Translations under genes and position numbers: made by a program | Notes under the pieces: generated by a model | The model's input: only the letters and a program-made list of their open reading frames with translations | Databases searched by the model: none | Told to the model about the DNA's origin: nothing | NCBI GenBank assembly: GCA_963082975.1 | Contig: OY720350.1 | Span: 4,688,597-4,752,596 of the forward strand | Length of the DNA stretch: 64,000 bases | Direction of reading: 5' to 3' | Source: Labia minor | Taxonomy: Eukaryota; Arthropoda; Insecta; Dermaptera; Spongiphoridae | Shown: positions 54,901-58,605 of the stretch, one piece after another | Layout: every line of letters begins with the position of its first letter | How positions within the stretch are numbered: the first letter of the stretch is position 1

Positions 54901-56165
54901 TGTGGGTAGAAGGAAAATCTAAAGATCATTTAAAGGTATAAGACTATTGGATAAACTTTCCATCATTATCCAGAAAGCAGTTATTCCACACTGCAAATTT
55001 GCTATATTCTTAAAATATAAAGGTTGTTGTGGGTTAGGGTGAATTCCCTCTCGATCGCAACCGCTCAAGCCTAAACCTCAGGAAAATTTTTGGATGTTAC
55101 TTTTATTATCTACTCCAGCATTTAGAAATATGATACAATTTGCTTGGTACGCGTCCATATTAGCAGATAACCATGAAATATTTTACAATGTTAATCAATT
55201 GTGTTTTCCCCCTGATCTTCATAATATTAAATGTATTTGTAAAAAAAATTATTAATATCAAGTTACCTATTTTATTACAAAAATATATTGACTTAAAGTC
55301 AATCTGTAATCTTAGTTTATTAATTAGACTCAACAATATCAAGAATGATAGAAATGAAAAAAGAATATTATAAAATGATCAAGGAGTTTTGTTTTTAAAC
55401 AAAAAAAGAAAATATAAATCACTTCCCGTAGTTTTATCATTTACTTCTAATTTTTATTAATTTAAATTAATTAAATAATTAAATTAAAGAAATAATTAAA
55501 AGTAAATTGACAAAGGTTGCACGAACACTAAATAAAATTTTGACAATAATTCATCGATATATATATAAAAAAAAAAATAATTAGAAAAAAATCACACTTA
55601 ATAATCTAATATATATAATTTCCGTCGTATGTATGTATGTGACGTCTGTAACATTATGAAGTTAGGTATGTGATGTCTGTGACATTACGAAGTTAGTAAC
55701 AAATTCAGTTTAAACTTATATTGCAAACACCGTTTGCAATGTTTTCGACTACTAATAAAAATAAAATTACAAGTTAAAATTAAAATTAAATTGAATCTCA
55801 ATATTTTTTTTTCTTTTATTTATTTGTTAAAATAATTTTTGAATTTAAAATAGAATGATGTAAAAAAAACAAAAAAATAAAAAACAAAAATAGATAAATG
55901 ATTTTTATAAAGCTTGTCATTATTATTATTGAAAATATATATTGAGCAAGCATATAAAAAGGGTGAGGGATGATAACCTGCACCGTTAGGAGTCGAACAC
56001 GCACCTCGCAGAGCTTTCATATGCGCCACTGCCATTCGTAAAATGGTTAATTTGTCCGGTTTCCTCGCTAACGCTGAACACGTCGGCACCATATCCGACA
56101 ATTCGGTTATATACGCTGTCATCTTATTTCGTCGACGACGTTCTATTTCACAATGATTTTCCCGG
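11091..56165 (-). CDS. tgo: tango/ARNT-type bHLH-PAS transcription factor, ten exons, N-terminus missing
   Basis: Spliced CDS on the minus strand: join(11091-11347, 11917-12049, 13489-13676, 14211-14377, 14957-15107, 16848-17132, 17868-18062, 18513-18660, 20184-20356, 56005-56165), complemented. It totals 1858 nt and encodes 618 residues plus a TGA stop, open at the 5' end. Drosophila tango is about 640 residues, so only a few tens of residues are absent. Domain order is basic-HLH, PAS-A, PAS-B, then a Pro/Gln/Gly tail. The family is the obligate nuclear partner of Sim, Trachealess, Sima/HIF and Ss/AhR and binds ACGTG or GCGTG half-sites as a heterodimer. All junctions are GT-AG and the phases join without frameshift or stop. 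The junctions give family-typical strings such as [27 protein letters not shown] and [12 protein letters not shown]/tango is much better supported than the paralogue Cycle/BMAL, because exon sequence and order follow ARNT throughout. Confidence 0.96.
11473..11876. repeat. Palindromic repeat with Penelope-like hairpin, copy 1
   Basis: Inverted arms (ATTTTGTAAATAAAACCACA in one direction and its complement in the other) meet at CAACGTTTCGATTGC. A second arm follows with GTCGGCACTGGACGTTCGG, then TGATAAC-GATTGC-AGAAGTA-GCAATC-GAAACG. It fills most of the last tango intron. Other copies are at 18691, 20812 and 53654. The hairpin followed by GAAACGTTGTG resembles terminal regions of Penelope-like elements. 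Confidence 0.6.
11917..12049 (-). CDS. tgo: tgo exon: tail segment
   Basis: The acceptor is ttttccag before 12049; the donor is AATTCAG then gtaaat. It encodes [20 protein letters not shown], then [20 protein letters not shown] and TNNS. It is flanked by transposon-filled introns, with a pogo/hAT nest upstream (12194-13450) and a palindromic repeat downstream (11473-11876). Confidence 0.9.
12380..12844. mobile_element. hAT-type non-autonomous element nested in the Tigger element
   Basis: Ends CAGAGGTTCTTAAAC and, reverse, CAGAGGTTCTTAAACTGTGG, with perfect 8-bp duplications AACTAAAC (12372-12379 and 12845-12852). Subterminal CGCGGACCCC is inverted at the two ends. Length is 465 bp, with no transposase. 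Confidence 0.88.
12847..13236 (-). pseudogene. Tigger/pogo-type transposase, C-terminal fragment
   Basis: Minus-strand frame reading [20 protein letters not shown], later [20 protein letters not shown] and [15 protein letters not shown], ending [10 protein letters not shown]. This is the standard C-terminal pattern of Tigger transposases: a phenylalanine-rich helix, then ERS, then a QTTLD-F-like end. The DDE catalytic core and CENP-B-type DNA-binding domains are absent. Without the hAT insertion the frame would end a few codons further, at SY-stop. Confidence 0.8.
13489..13676 (-). CDS. tgo: tgo exon: Gln/Pro/Ser/Thr-rich tail
   Basis: The acceptor is tttttcag before 13676; the donor is CGTCAG then gtagtt, phase 0. 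It encodes [20 protein letters not shown], a Gly/Tyr/Pro segment, and [15 protein letters not shown]. The last motif resembles the WSLRQ-type segment seen in arthropod tango tails. The composition suggests a transactivation region; that is inference. Confidence 0.9.
14211..14377 (-). CDS. tgo: tgo exon: start of C-terminal tail
   Basis: The acceptor is attttaag before 14377; the donor is ATTCAAG then gtaatt. It encodes a Thr/Ser/Pro/Gly-rich stretch ([20 protein letters not shown]) and then [20 protein letters not shown]. The tail is poorly conserved in the family, so assignment rests on phase, position and the open frame. Confidence 0.9.
14957..15107 (-). CDS. tgo: tgo exon: PAS-B, second part
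   Basis: The acceptor is tttttttag before 15107; the donor is GCCAA then gtaaat. It encodes [40 protein letters not shown] and [10 protein letters not shown], completing PAS-B. Two leftover bases join the G of the next exon to make Lys. Confidence 0.96.
16374..16813 (+). mobile_element. mariner-derived short element with long inverted repeats
   Basis: Ends CGAGGGTCATTCAACAATCA and, reverse, CGAGGGTCATTCAGCAGGTA, with TA on both sides (16372-16373, 16814-16815). The inverted repeats extend over about 130-150 bp each (shared GCTGCTATCACAAAAGAG and GTCAAAGTTTCAGTCAATTC). Between them is a short coding fragment. It lies in the tango intron, 34 bp from the donor of exon 16848-17132. Confidence 0.85.
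16529..16702 (+). pseudogene. mariner transposase N-terminal fragment
   Basis: ATG at 16529 opens 57 codons: [40 protein letters not shown], then VKNWYDIV, with a stop at 16700-16702. This is the first helix-turn-helix of a mariner-type transposase ([18 protein letters not shown]). The second DNA-binding helix set and the DD(34)D catalytic domain are missing. The fragment has no internal stop, so a short DNA-binding peptide could in principle be made. Confidence 0.8.
16848..17132 (-). CDS. tgo: tgo exon: inter-PAS linker and PAS-B, first part
   Basis: The acceptor is ctgccag before 17132; the donor is GAACAAG then gtaact. It encodes a variable linker ([13 protein letters not shown]), [16 protein letters not shown], and PAS-B from [19 protein letters not shown] through [20 protein letters not shown]. 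In the family PAS-B is the co-activator and dimer surface. A mariner-derived element ends only 34 bp into the downstream intron, at 16813. Confidence 0.96.
17868..18062 (-). CDS. tgo: tgo exon: PAS-A end and linker
   Basis: The acceptor is gtttcag before 18062; the donor is TCTG then gtatgc. It encodes [19 protein letters not shown], then [20 protein letters not shown], then [16 protein letters not shown]. These are near-invariant in arthropod tango proteins. The final G is completed by the next exon. Confidence 0.95.
18513..18660 (-). CDS. tgo: tgo exon: PAS-A, middle part
   Basis: The acceptor is ttatag before 18660; the donor is CACCAGT then gtaagt (18512-18511). It encodes [20 protein letters not shown], then the REQLSTQE segment and [13 protein letters not shown], matching ARNT PAS-A. 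The last base T joins CC of the next exon to make Ser. Confidence 0.95.
18691..18969. repeat. Palindromic repeat with Penelope-like hairpin, copy 2
   Basis: Starts TTAAAGCTTTGGTGGCTG, runs through AAATACACAACGTTTCGATT and GTCGGCACTGGACGCTCGG, and returns through GTAGCAATCGAAATGTTGTG to the inverted arm ending in TTCTCTTATAAATA. It lies in the tango intron next to exon 18513-18660. Confidence 0.6.
19810..20081. mobile_element. hAT/P-type non-autonomous element
   Basis: Ends CAGTGGTGTATTGG and, reverse, CAGTGATGAATTGG. The flanks CTTACTAA (19802-19809) and CTTACAAA (20082-20089) match at 7 of 8 bases. It lies in the tango intron just 3' of exon 20184-20356. Confidence 0.75.
20184..20356 (-). 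CDS. tgo: tgo exon: PAS-A, first part
   Basis: The acceptor is tgcatag before 20356 and the donor is CCACAG followed by gtaata, phase 0. It encodes the start of PAS-A, including [20 protein letters not shown], then [20 protein letters not shown]. These are the conserved beta-strand residues of the ARNT PAS-A fold, used for dimerisation and partner choice. It is the first exon after the 35.6 kb intron. Confidence 0.96.
20812..20916 (+). repeat. Palindromic repeat family, single arm
   Basis: Only one arm is present: GAATAAATTTACAATAACAA through CACCAAAGCTTTAATAATTT. The central hairpin is absent. Confidence 0.6.
21232..21316 (+). mobile_element. Helentron-like element, 3' fragment
   Basis: Matches only the A+T-rich 3' tail of the family (TAATTAATTAAATTTAATTT, later TTTAATCCAATTCAA). 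Then a degenerate remnant gtgtgtcactcca stands where the inverted repeat and hairpin should be. Confidence 0.6.
22121..22135 (-). promoter_or_regulatory. Candidate nuclear-receptor direct repeat (DR3)
   Basis: The minus strand reads AGGTCA-ACA-GGGTCA, two half-sites spaced by three bases, within a G+C-richer patch (about 22010-22170) in the 35.6 kb tango intron. Direct repeats of this type bind nuclear-receptor dimers. Function here is inferred only. Confidence 0.3.
22433..22955. mobile_element. Long-inverted-repeat (foldback) element
   Basis: Two arms of about 240 bp are inverted copies, for example TTTGCCAGTGGATTCCTTTT near the left end and its complement near 22885-22905. They meet at an A+T palindrome (ATTATTTAATTAA) near 22660-22710. 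No coding sequence. Related pieces are at 56885, 58390 and 63585. Confidence 0.75.
23807..23975. mobile_element. hAT-type non-autonomous element
   Basis: Left end CAGAGGTTCCAAACTCGCGG with a GCGGCCCGCGGGCCGC palindrome; right end (reverse) CAGGGGTGTCAAACAAAC. The flanks share GTTATA, a degraded 8-bp duplication (TGTTATAT / GGTTATAC). Confidence 0.75.
25238..25385 (+). pseudogene. RTE/Jockey-type reverse transcriptase C-terminal relic
   Basis: Reads [19 protein letters not shown], then a frame slip, then [18 protein letters not shown] and [10 protein letters not shown]. These are the conserved motifs just before the end of many arthropod endonuclease-reverse transcriptase ORFs (the W-x-GHV-x-RM box, then the DW-x-x-x-x-DR-x-x-W end). 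The two boxes are closer than usual, implying an internal deletion. Confidence 0.75.
26150..26400. other. G+C-richer intronic island
   Basis: Contrasts with its A+T-rich surroundings. It contains GCCGGCCAATGG, GCGATGGGCCAGCC and an E-box TCACGTGA near 26336. No open frame and no repeat match within the window. Candidate conserved non-coding DNA. Confidence 0.3.
26583..26825 (-). mobile_element. tRNA-derived SINE, copy 1
   Basis: Reverse copy of a SINE of about 270 bp that begins GGCGCC(A)TTGGGTG. Its tRNA-like head has an A-box-like TGTGTGGGTAGCGAACCTGC and a B box GGTTCAAGTC. The tail is about 190 bp with AACAACATTGGGGAAAAGC and ends GACGTACAAAGTCAGAG. In this copy part of the region after the B box is deleted. 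Confidence 0.85.
26913..27122. mobile_element. hAT-type non-autonomous element (degraded left end)
   Basis: The interior GTGTGCCGCGAGATTACGAG and end GTGCCGCGGTAAAA...GATTGAGGATCACTG belong to the same family as 30163, 43308 and 48563. The left end is worn and no clear duplication is seen. Confidence 0.65.
27240..27640. other. G+C-richer intronic island
   Basis: Complex sequence from GACCCACCGAGAACGTGATC to about TTAAACCACCCCCTCACACC, with CpGs (CGCGACATTTTAATGAAACC). An open frame on the plus strand from 27531 runs into a poly-A/poly-T tract and looks fortuitous. Candidate regulatory DNA. Confidence 0.3.
28216..28639 (+). mobile_element. mariner-derived internally deleted element with transposase relic
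   Basis: TA duplications at 28214-28215 and 28640-28641. Inverted ends contain GGGGTGAAAAGTTTCCG on both sides, extended by CCTGACCAA. The interior (about 28305-28505) reads [16 protein letters not shown], then across frame slips [17 protein letters not shown] and [15 protein letters not shown]. The last is the block around the first catalytic Asp of mariner transposase (TVDE). Full mariners are about 1.3 kb, so this copy is heavily deleted and broken. Confidence 0.82.
30163..30404. mobile_element. hAT-type non-autonomous element
   Basis: Ends CAGTGATTCTCAACC and, reverse, CAGTGATTCTCAACCACGG. Perfect duplications ATTTAAAC at 30155-30162 and 30405-30412. Subterminal CCGCGGCACACTTTT is conserved in the family. 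242 bp. Confidence 0.9.
30799..31095. mobile_element. hAT-type element with CATAG ends and internal duplication
   Basis: Ends CATAGATTCCCAAAC and, reverse, CATAGGTTCCCAATG. The flanks TTCTAAAA and TTTTAAAA match at 7 of 8. A roughly 65-bp block (GAGACATATTGG, AAAAAATGTGTCAAAAGCCA) is tandemly duplicated inside. Confidence 0.78.
31204..31393. mobile_element. hAT-type element, right half only
   Basis: Matches the right part of the 48563 element (AAACCGTTTTTGGGACCACT to GGTTGAGAATCACTGG). The left terminus is absent; the match begins near TTAAACATTTCCG. Confidence 0.65.
31525..31600 (+). repeat. Short repeat shared with 47030-47105
   Basis: TTGTAATAAATAATTAAA followed after about 20 bp by a run resembling AGAGCGAGAGCTCGGTGTCC. 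A similar pair of blocks occurs near 47030-47105. Class unknown. Confidence 0.4.
32331..32825 (+). repeat. Family B interspersed repeat
   Basis: Begins GAGCTGTGGCCAGACACAG and ends CTATCGTCGGTCGGTAA. It is immediately preceded (32314-32329) by another GTCGGTCGGTAAAAAA, as if two copies had been joined head to tail. Confidence 0.7.
33441..33754. mobile_element. hAT-type non-autonomous element
   Basis: Ends CAGTGGTTAGCAACC and, reverse, CAGAGGTTTCCAGCATG. Perfect duplications TTTTAAAT (33433-33440, 33755-33762). GCGCCC-rich subterminal parts are inverted. 314 bp. Confidence 0.9.
34724..34986 (-). mobile_element. tRNA-derived SINE, copy 2
   Basis: Full reverse copy with head GGCGCCATTGGGTGTGTGGG, B box GGGTTCAAGTCCCGG and end GACGTACAAAGTCAGA. 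Confidence 0.87.
35816..36385 (+). mobile_element. Helentron-like element, copy without microsatellite
   Basis: Full-length copy with 5' ACTATCTCGGCAGAGATAGT and 3' GCGAGATAGTCGAGTGGAG hairpin ending CTCCAG. The (TG)n block is absent: AAAAATGTCTG runs directly into GGTTACGCAAACAC. Confidence 0.7.
36540..36640 (-). other. tRNA-like sequence
   Basis: On the minus strand a B-box-like CCCAGGTTCAAATCC is seen. No full cloverleaf could be folded by eye. Probably a decayed SINE head or tRNA pseudogene. Confidence 0.3.
37680..37760. promoter_or_regulatory. Cluster of ACGTG/GCGTG cores in the tango intron
   Basis: Within about 60 bp: AGCACGTGATGCGTGGCG and TTCACGTGCATGG. This gives two palindromic CACGTG boxes and one GCGTG. 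Family knowledge: tango-containing dimers bind ACGTG (with Sim, Trh or Sima) and GCGTG (with Ss/AhR). The island continues with CGGCGCCGG to about 37800. Autoregulation is inference. Confidence 0.3.
39269..39667. mobile_element. hAT-type non-autonomous element
   Basis: Ends CAGTGATTCTCAACCTGG and, reverse, CAGTGTTTCTCAACCTTTT. Flanks AATTAGAT / GGTTAGAT match at 6 of 8. The interior has GGGGGGCGAT-type runs and two related AAAAAAAGGT(A/C)AGATGATTTT blocks. Confidence 0.82.
39699..40310 (+). repeat. Family B interspersed repeat
   Basis: Begins GACCTGTGGCCAGGCACAG and ends CTATCGTCGGTCGGTAA. The motif GTGAAATTTGGTGTGAAAA followed by a CCTATCGTCG-like run occurs twice, near 39999-40040 and 40261-40310, so this copy contains an internal partial duplication. 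Confidence 0.7.
41100..41260. other. G+C-richer intronic island
   Basis: Complex sequence with GATTAATCTCGCC (a homeodomain-type TAATC core), GGAGGCGAGAGAGCGCAC and CAGCGAGTTATTCGCTG, the last a near palindrome. No open frame supported. Confidence 0.25.
41669..42275 (+). mobile_element. Helentron-like element, 5' truncated, expanded (TG)n
   Basis: Begins inside the conserved block at TCGATGTCGAG and lacks the 5' hairpin. It carries a pure (TG)n tract of about 70 bp at 41745-41816, the longest in the family. The 3' inverted repeat and hairpin are intact. Confidence 0.68.
43308..43535. mobile_element. hAT-type non-autonomous element
   Basis: Ends CAGTGATTCTCAACC on both sides with the subterminal CCGCGGCAC block. 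No convincing target duplication remains (GTAGAAAA versus GTATATAT). Confidence 0.8.
44182..44659 (+). mobile_element. Helentron-like element, internally deleted
   Basis: 5' ACTTTCTCGTCAGAGATGGT, then a deletion of the microsatellite and the adjacent block, resuming at TTGTAGCTCAACAAG. The 3' hairpin is present (GAGTGCAGACACTCCAG), followed by CTAATT. Confidence 0.68.
45138..45583. mobile_element. pogo/Tigger-type non-autonomous element
   Basis: Left end CCGTAGAACCTCGATAAGTT after TA. The right part carries inverted variants (reverse: AGAACGTCGGTAACTT and AACCTCGATAACTTAAA). The AACCTCGATAA core is typical of Tigger-like ends. About 446 bp, no coding. Confidence 0.65.
45857..45930 (+). other. 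tRNA-derived sequence (SINE head or tRNA pseudogene)
   Basis: AGTCCAGCGGTTGGACTGAT supplies an A-box-like stretch and GTCGGTTCGAAACTCGCCGG a good B box. Acceptor-stem pairing is not evident, so a functional tRNA is unlikely. Confidence 0.45.
46128..47040 (+). repeat. Two direct repeats flanking a palindrome
   Basis: A block of about 65 bp (TTTTAATCAGATTGATGCAA and TTAATAATTGTAATA) occurs at about 46130-46195 and again at 46970-47040. Between them lies the long palindrome 46463-46613. This is possibly one unclassified element with terminal direct repeats, or two copies of a short repeat. Confidence 0.45.
46463..46613. repeat. Long imperfect palindrome
   Basis: Arms of about 60 bp: GAACTGTTTTATAAATTATC through TAAAGTTCATTTC, mirrored by GAAATGAACTTCACATAATA through TATAAAACAGTTC. 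The spacer is about 25 bp. It would form a strong hairpin. Confidence 0.8.
47500..47785. mobile_element. Inverted-repeat element with hAT-like core
   Basis: CAGTGGTGGGCAAATAC and, reverse, CAGGGGTGGGCAAACAC look like hAT ends at 47534 and 47748. The inverted similarity, however, continues outward through AATTTACACG and GCTTAGTACTTGT on both sides, so the true ends lie further out. Confidence 0.6.
48563..48804. mobile_element. hAT-type non-autonomous element
   Basis: Ends CAGTGATTCTCAACC on both sides, with perfect duplications ATCTATAT (48555-48562, 48805-48812). 242 bp, the same length as the 30163 copy. Confidence 0.9.
48810..49030 (-). pseudogene. RTE/Jockey-type reverse transcriptase C-terminal relic
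   Basis: The minus strand reads [40 protein letters not shown], then MKGNRND and, after decay, residues resembling the terminal W-x-x-LV-AAK box. This is the usual end of the ORF in many arthropod non-LTR elements. It is interrupted by stops. Confidence 0.75.
49090..49165 (-). other. tRNA-like sequence
   Basis: Minus strand: CAGTGGTTTAGTGGTTAGCA resembles a tRNA A box and GAGTTCGGGCCTGGG a B box, in the right order and spacing. No convincing acceptor stem. A tRNA pseudogene or SINE head, just upstream of SINE copy 3. Confidence 0.4.
49218..49466 (+). mobile_element. tRNA-derived SINE, copy 3, B box deleted
   Basis: Head GGCGCCATTGGGTGTGTGGG, but the B-box stretch is missing (CACATGGTCCCTGGCAAGG). 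A pol III promoter would therefore be non-functional. The tail contains a short AAGGTAAAGGTAAAGG duplication. Confidence 0.85.
50312..50745 (+). mobile_element. Helentron-like element, internally deleted
   Basis: 5' ACTATCTCGCCAGAGCTAG joins directly to the AATCATGAAATTTGGTAG block, so the second half of the 5' hairpin and the microsatellite are gone. The 3' end is GAGATAGTCGAGTGGAG, then ACATTCCAG and CTAATT. Confidence 0.68.
51780..52240 (-). mobile_element. Helentron-like element, minus strand, abutting family B tail
   Basis: Reverse copy. The 3' hairpin is at 51780 and the 5' end is deleted to ACTATC-ACGCAAG with a short GTGTGTATG remnant. The 5' terminus is separated only by an A-run from a family B 3' end (cctcccttactatcgtcgg, 52252-52270). 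Confidence 0.65.
53654..53898. repeat. Palindromic repeat with Penelope-like hairpin, copy 4
   Basis: Starts TTAAATTATTAAAGCTTTGG. The centre has CGATTGCTAATTCTGCAATC, then GTTATCAAGAGACTGCACTG and GTCCAGTGCCGACAG. The return arm is short, resuming at ATATCAATATGTGGTTTTAT. Confidence 0.6.
54460..54950 (+). pseudogene. R4/Dong-type non-LTR retrotransposon relic (restriction-like endonuclease region)
   Basis: One plus-strand frame reads [18 protein letters not shown], then [17 protein letters not shown]. After two stops (TAG, TAA) it continues [31 protein letters not shown], then [15 protein letters not shown] and [23 protein letters not shown] replaces the usual Trp codon, then [16 protein letters not shown]. 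The C-x-H-x-C-like box and the NRPD-DKKEK-I-V-IP block are the C-terminal zinc finger and nuclease motifs of R2/R4/Dong-type elements. The rest of the ORF is absent. Confidence 0.78.
55635..55700 (+). repeat. Short tandem duplication
   Basis: Two copies of a unit of about 33 bp, GTATGTGACGTCTGTAACAT (first) and GTATGTGATGTCTGTGACAT (second), each followed by TA(T/C)GAAGTTAG. Confidence 0.6.
56005..56165 (-). CDS. tgo: tgo exon: basic region and helix-loop-helix
   Basis: The acceptor is ttacag before 56165. The exon opens with the third base of a split codon, then [14 protein letters not shown]. The H-x3-E-x3-R spacing (residues 4, 8 and 12 of the window-coded protein) matches the DNA-contacting residues of the ARNT basic region. 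The loop and second helix follow ([20 protein letters not shown]). I place the donor at 56004 (CGAG then gtgcgt) because joining to the next exon then gives RGTGNTS exactly as in ARNT. A second in-frame donor lies 27 nt further on at 55977 (GCAG then gttatc) and would insert nine residues. The upstream exon that should supply the short N-terminus was not seen between 56166 and 64000. Confidence 0.95.
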
Positions 56166-56351
56166 CTGTAACAAAAAAAAAGAACAATTAACTACTGGAT
56201 ATTTTGAAATTATTAAGTTTAAAGTAAAGTGTACATAATTTAAATGATAAAATTGAAACAGGAAATATTAATTCATAATATACATTTGATTCTTATGTTA
56301 GGAATCAGACGGTATTAATTGTACTAATTGAATGAATTCAATGATTTAGGT

Positions 56352-56729
56352 CAGCGGTTTCCTGTGGGGCGCGAGAATGTTGTAAGGGGGGCGCCAAGGT
56401 ATTAGAACCAATAACAAGTGCCCACAAACTTTTGAAAATTTTCGATTATTTTTTTTCAATTTTTTTCCAATATGTTTCTAAAAAATAAAGGTAAGATGAT
56501 TTGTGGCCAAACTTTTGAACATTTTCGATTTTTTTTTAAATATGGTTCTAAAAAAGCCCAGATGATTTTGCGATGCTCTGAACCATGGCCCACCCCTGTT
56601 GTTATATTATTTCAGAAATGTGCCCGACTATTGAAAAAGGAAATAAGATTATTAAAAAAATTAAGGGAGCGCAACAATTTTTTTTTAGATAAAGGGGGGG
56701 CGCCGGTACAGAAAAGTTGGAAACCACTG
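56352..56729. mobile_element. hAT-type non-autonomous element
   Basis: Ends CAGCGGTTTCC and, reverse, CAGTGGTTTCCAAC. Perfect duplications ATTTAGGT (56344-56351, 56730-56737). It lies about 190 bp upstream of the tango bHLH exon. Confidence 0.9.
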
Positions 56730-56884
56730 ATTTAGGTAATTTTATTTAACATCATTCAAATGAACCACGCTATCAATCTCATAATGGAATCATTTAAAAT
56801 CAATAATTAAAAATAAAATTTATTTGTACTTCAATTAATCGCTTAATTTATATACTTAAGTAGGTATTTTTTAATTAAAACACG

Positions 56885-57000
56885 AGTTAGCTATGTGACG
56901 AGCAGAGGGCTCCACTAATTTTTTAGTTTTTTTTTTCAGTTTGGATTGGATATAAAAAAAATTTAGACTTTTGTTAAATTATTTTTAGATTTAATTGAAA
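56885..57000 (+). mobile_element. Foldback family, partial arm
   Basis: TTAGCTATGTGACGAGCAGA, GGGCTCCACTAATTTTTTAG and CAGTTTGGATTGGATATA match one arm of the 22433 element. Confidence 0.6.
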
Positions 57001-57620
57001 ATTTATTCATTTGATTTCATGTTTTTAATATAAATATATTTATGTTAAAAGTTAATTTATATATTATATTTATTGCAAAAACTTCAATATTATCTATGAA
57101 ATAAAATTCAAATCATTATTATCAATTATTTTTTTATCAATTCCTATTAATAATACAATTTTCAATTGTAGATAACCATTTATGGTTACCAATTTAAATT
57201 CATTTTAAGATTGAATTGATTGGTTGCATGCACAGCAGCACAAAGAAAAAAAAAGTTCTTTAGAAAAAGAGTTGAATGAGCAAAAAAAGGGAGAGAGAGA
57301 GGAAAAAAAGAAATAAAGAGGAATTAAAAAAATAATAAATAAATAAATAAATAAATAAATAAAACTGATGCCATTTGACAAGTCATAAATAAGAAATATA
57401 TTGTTCTCTCTCTCTCTCTCGTTCTCTTTTTCTTTTTCTTTTCTTGTATGTAATCACTGAATGGTCTTTTCTCAACAATAGATCATAAAAATAAATTCAT
57501 GGTCCAGATTCGCTCTCCTTGAGAATAAATTTAAAATATCAATAAACTGGTCAATTTAGAATTTTTATAATTATATTTTTTAAAAGTAATACCTATTTAA
57601 GTACATATACTTAATTTTTT

Positions 57621-58192
57621 ACTATCTCGCCAGATAGTATTGCGATCACGAAAAATTTCGATGTCGAGATTTTGATGTTTTTATACGTTTTGAAGGTTCC
57701 TGAATCATTTTCACTAAGGTTGAAAAAAATATCTGTGTTACGCAAACACATTTTGAGTTAGAATCATGAAATTTGGTAGACGGGCATTATTCAAAATTCG
57801 TAGTTTTCTATCAACTTTTGAGAAATGTAGCTCAACCGAAAGAGGGTCATTACCTACAACGTTTTGATTTTTTTTCCTCTAAAGTGACCGTAAAAATAAA
57901 GATATATGTTTTATAGTTTTTCACATGATTAAAAATTGTAAAACTGCTATATATAGAATTTCAGTTTGATTGAATCTCTGAAAGTACCGGAATTAATTTT
58001 TTAACACTGCAAATCACGCGCCAACACGTGATGTGGTGCCATCAACAAAGAGCCAAACACGCGCTGGTTTAATAAATATTATTTATTAATTTTAATTTAT
58101 AATTTATAATTAATTAAATTTAATTTAAATATAATATATTATGTTATTTAATCCAATTCAAATTGCGAGATAGTCGAGTGGAGACACTCCAG
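57621..58192 (+). mobile_element. Helentron-like element
   Basis: Full-length copy with a shortened 5' hairpin (ACTATCTCGCCAGATAGT), no microsatellite (ATATCTGTGTTACGC), and intact 3' inverted repeat and hairpin ending CTCCAG. Confidence 0.7.
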
Positions 58193-58389
58193 CTTATTAA
58201 TTAAAAAAAACAAAACATTATTAAGAAGAAATATTATTATCTAAATCTGAAGAGGTTCAGGGATGAGGTTGAATATAGAAATTTCTCAATATCCAATCAA
58301 ATGCGACATTTTGAAATTGAATATTCTTATAAAATAGTTTACCCCTAAACATATTTTTTTGGTAATTGTTCAGATTAGTTGTCATATCA

Positions 58390-58605
58390 TGGATTTTGAT
58401 AAAATTTTACAAGTGGATTTTATGTTAATTCCAAAGAAACTTTCCTTATGCAATTATTTCCGGGTCGCTTCTAGTATACGGGATAAAAATTATTAAAATT
58501 TTCATATAAATCCGTTGATATTCTATTTAGCTATGTGACCAGCAGAGGGATCCACTAATTTTTTAAGGTTTTTTTTAGTTCGAATTGGATATAGAAAAAT
58601 TTAAA
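58390..58605 (+). mobile_element. Foldback family, partial arm
   Basis: TTAATTCCAAAGAAACTTTC, CCTTATGCAA, later GACCAGCAGAGGGATCCACT and TTCGAATTGGATATAGAAAA: one arm only. Confidence 0.65.

Larger units (their letters stand above)
20357..56004 (-). other. tgo: 35.6 kb tango intron
   Basis: The intron between the bHLH exon and the first PAS-A exon makes up over half of the window. It holds the many repeats listed here, simple-sequence tracts and several G+C-richer islands without open frames (about 22010-22170, 26150-26400, 27240-27640, 33040-33240, 36640-36780, 37680-37880, 41100-41260, 43730-43870). The islands are candidate regulatory DNA. No nested gene was recognised. Confidence 0.85.
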
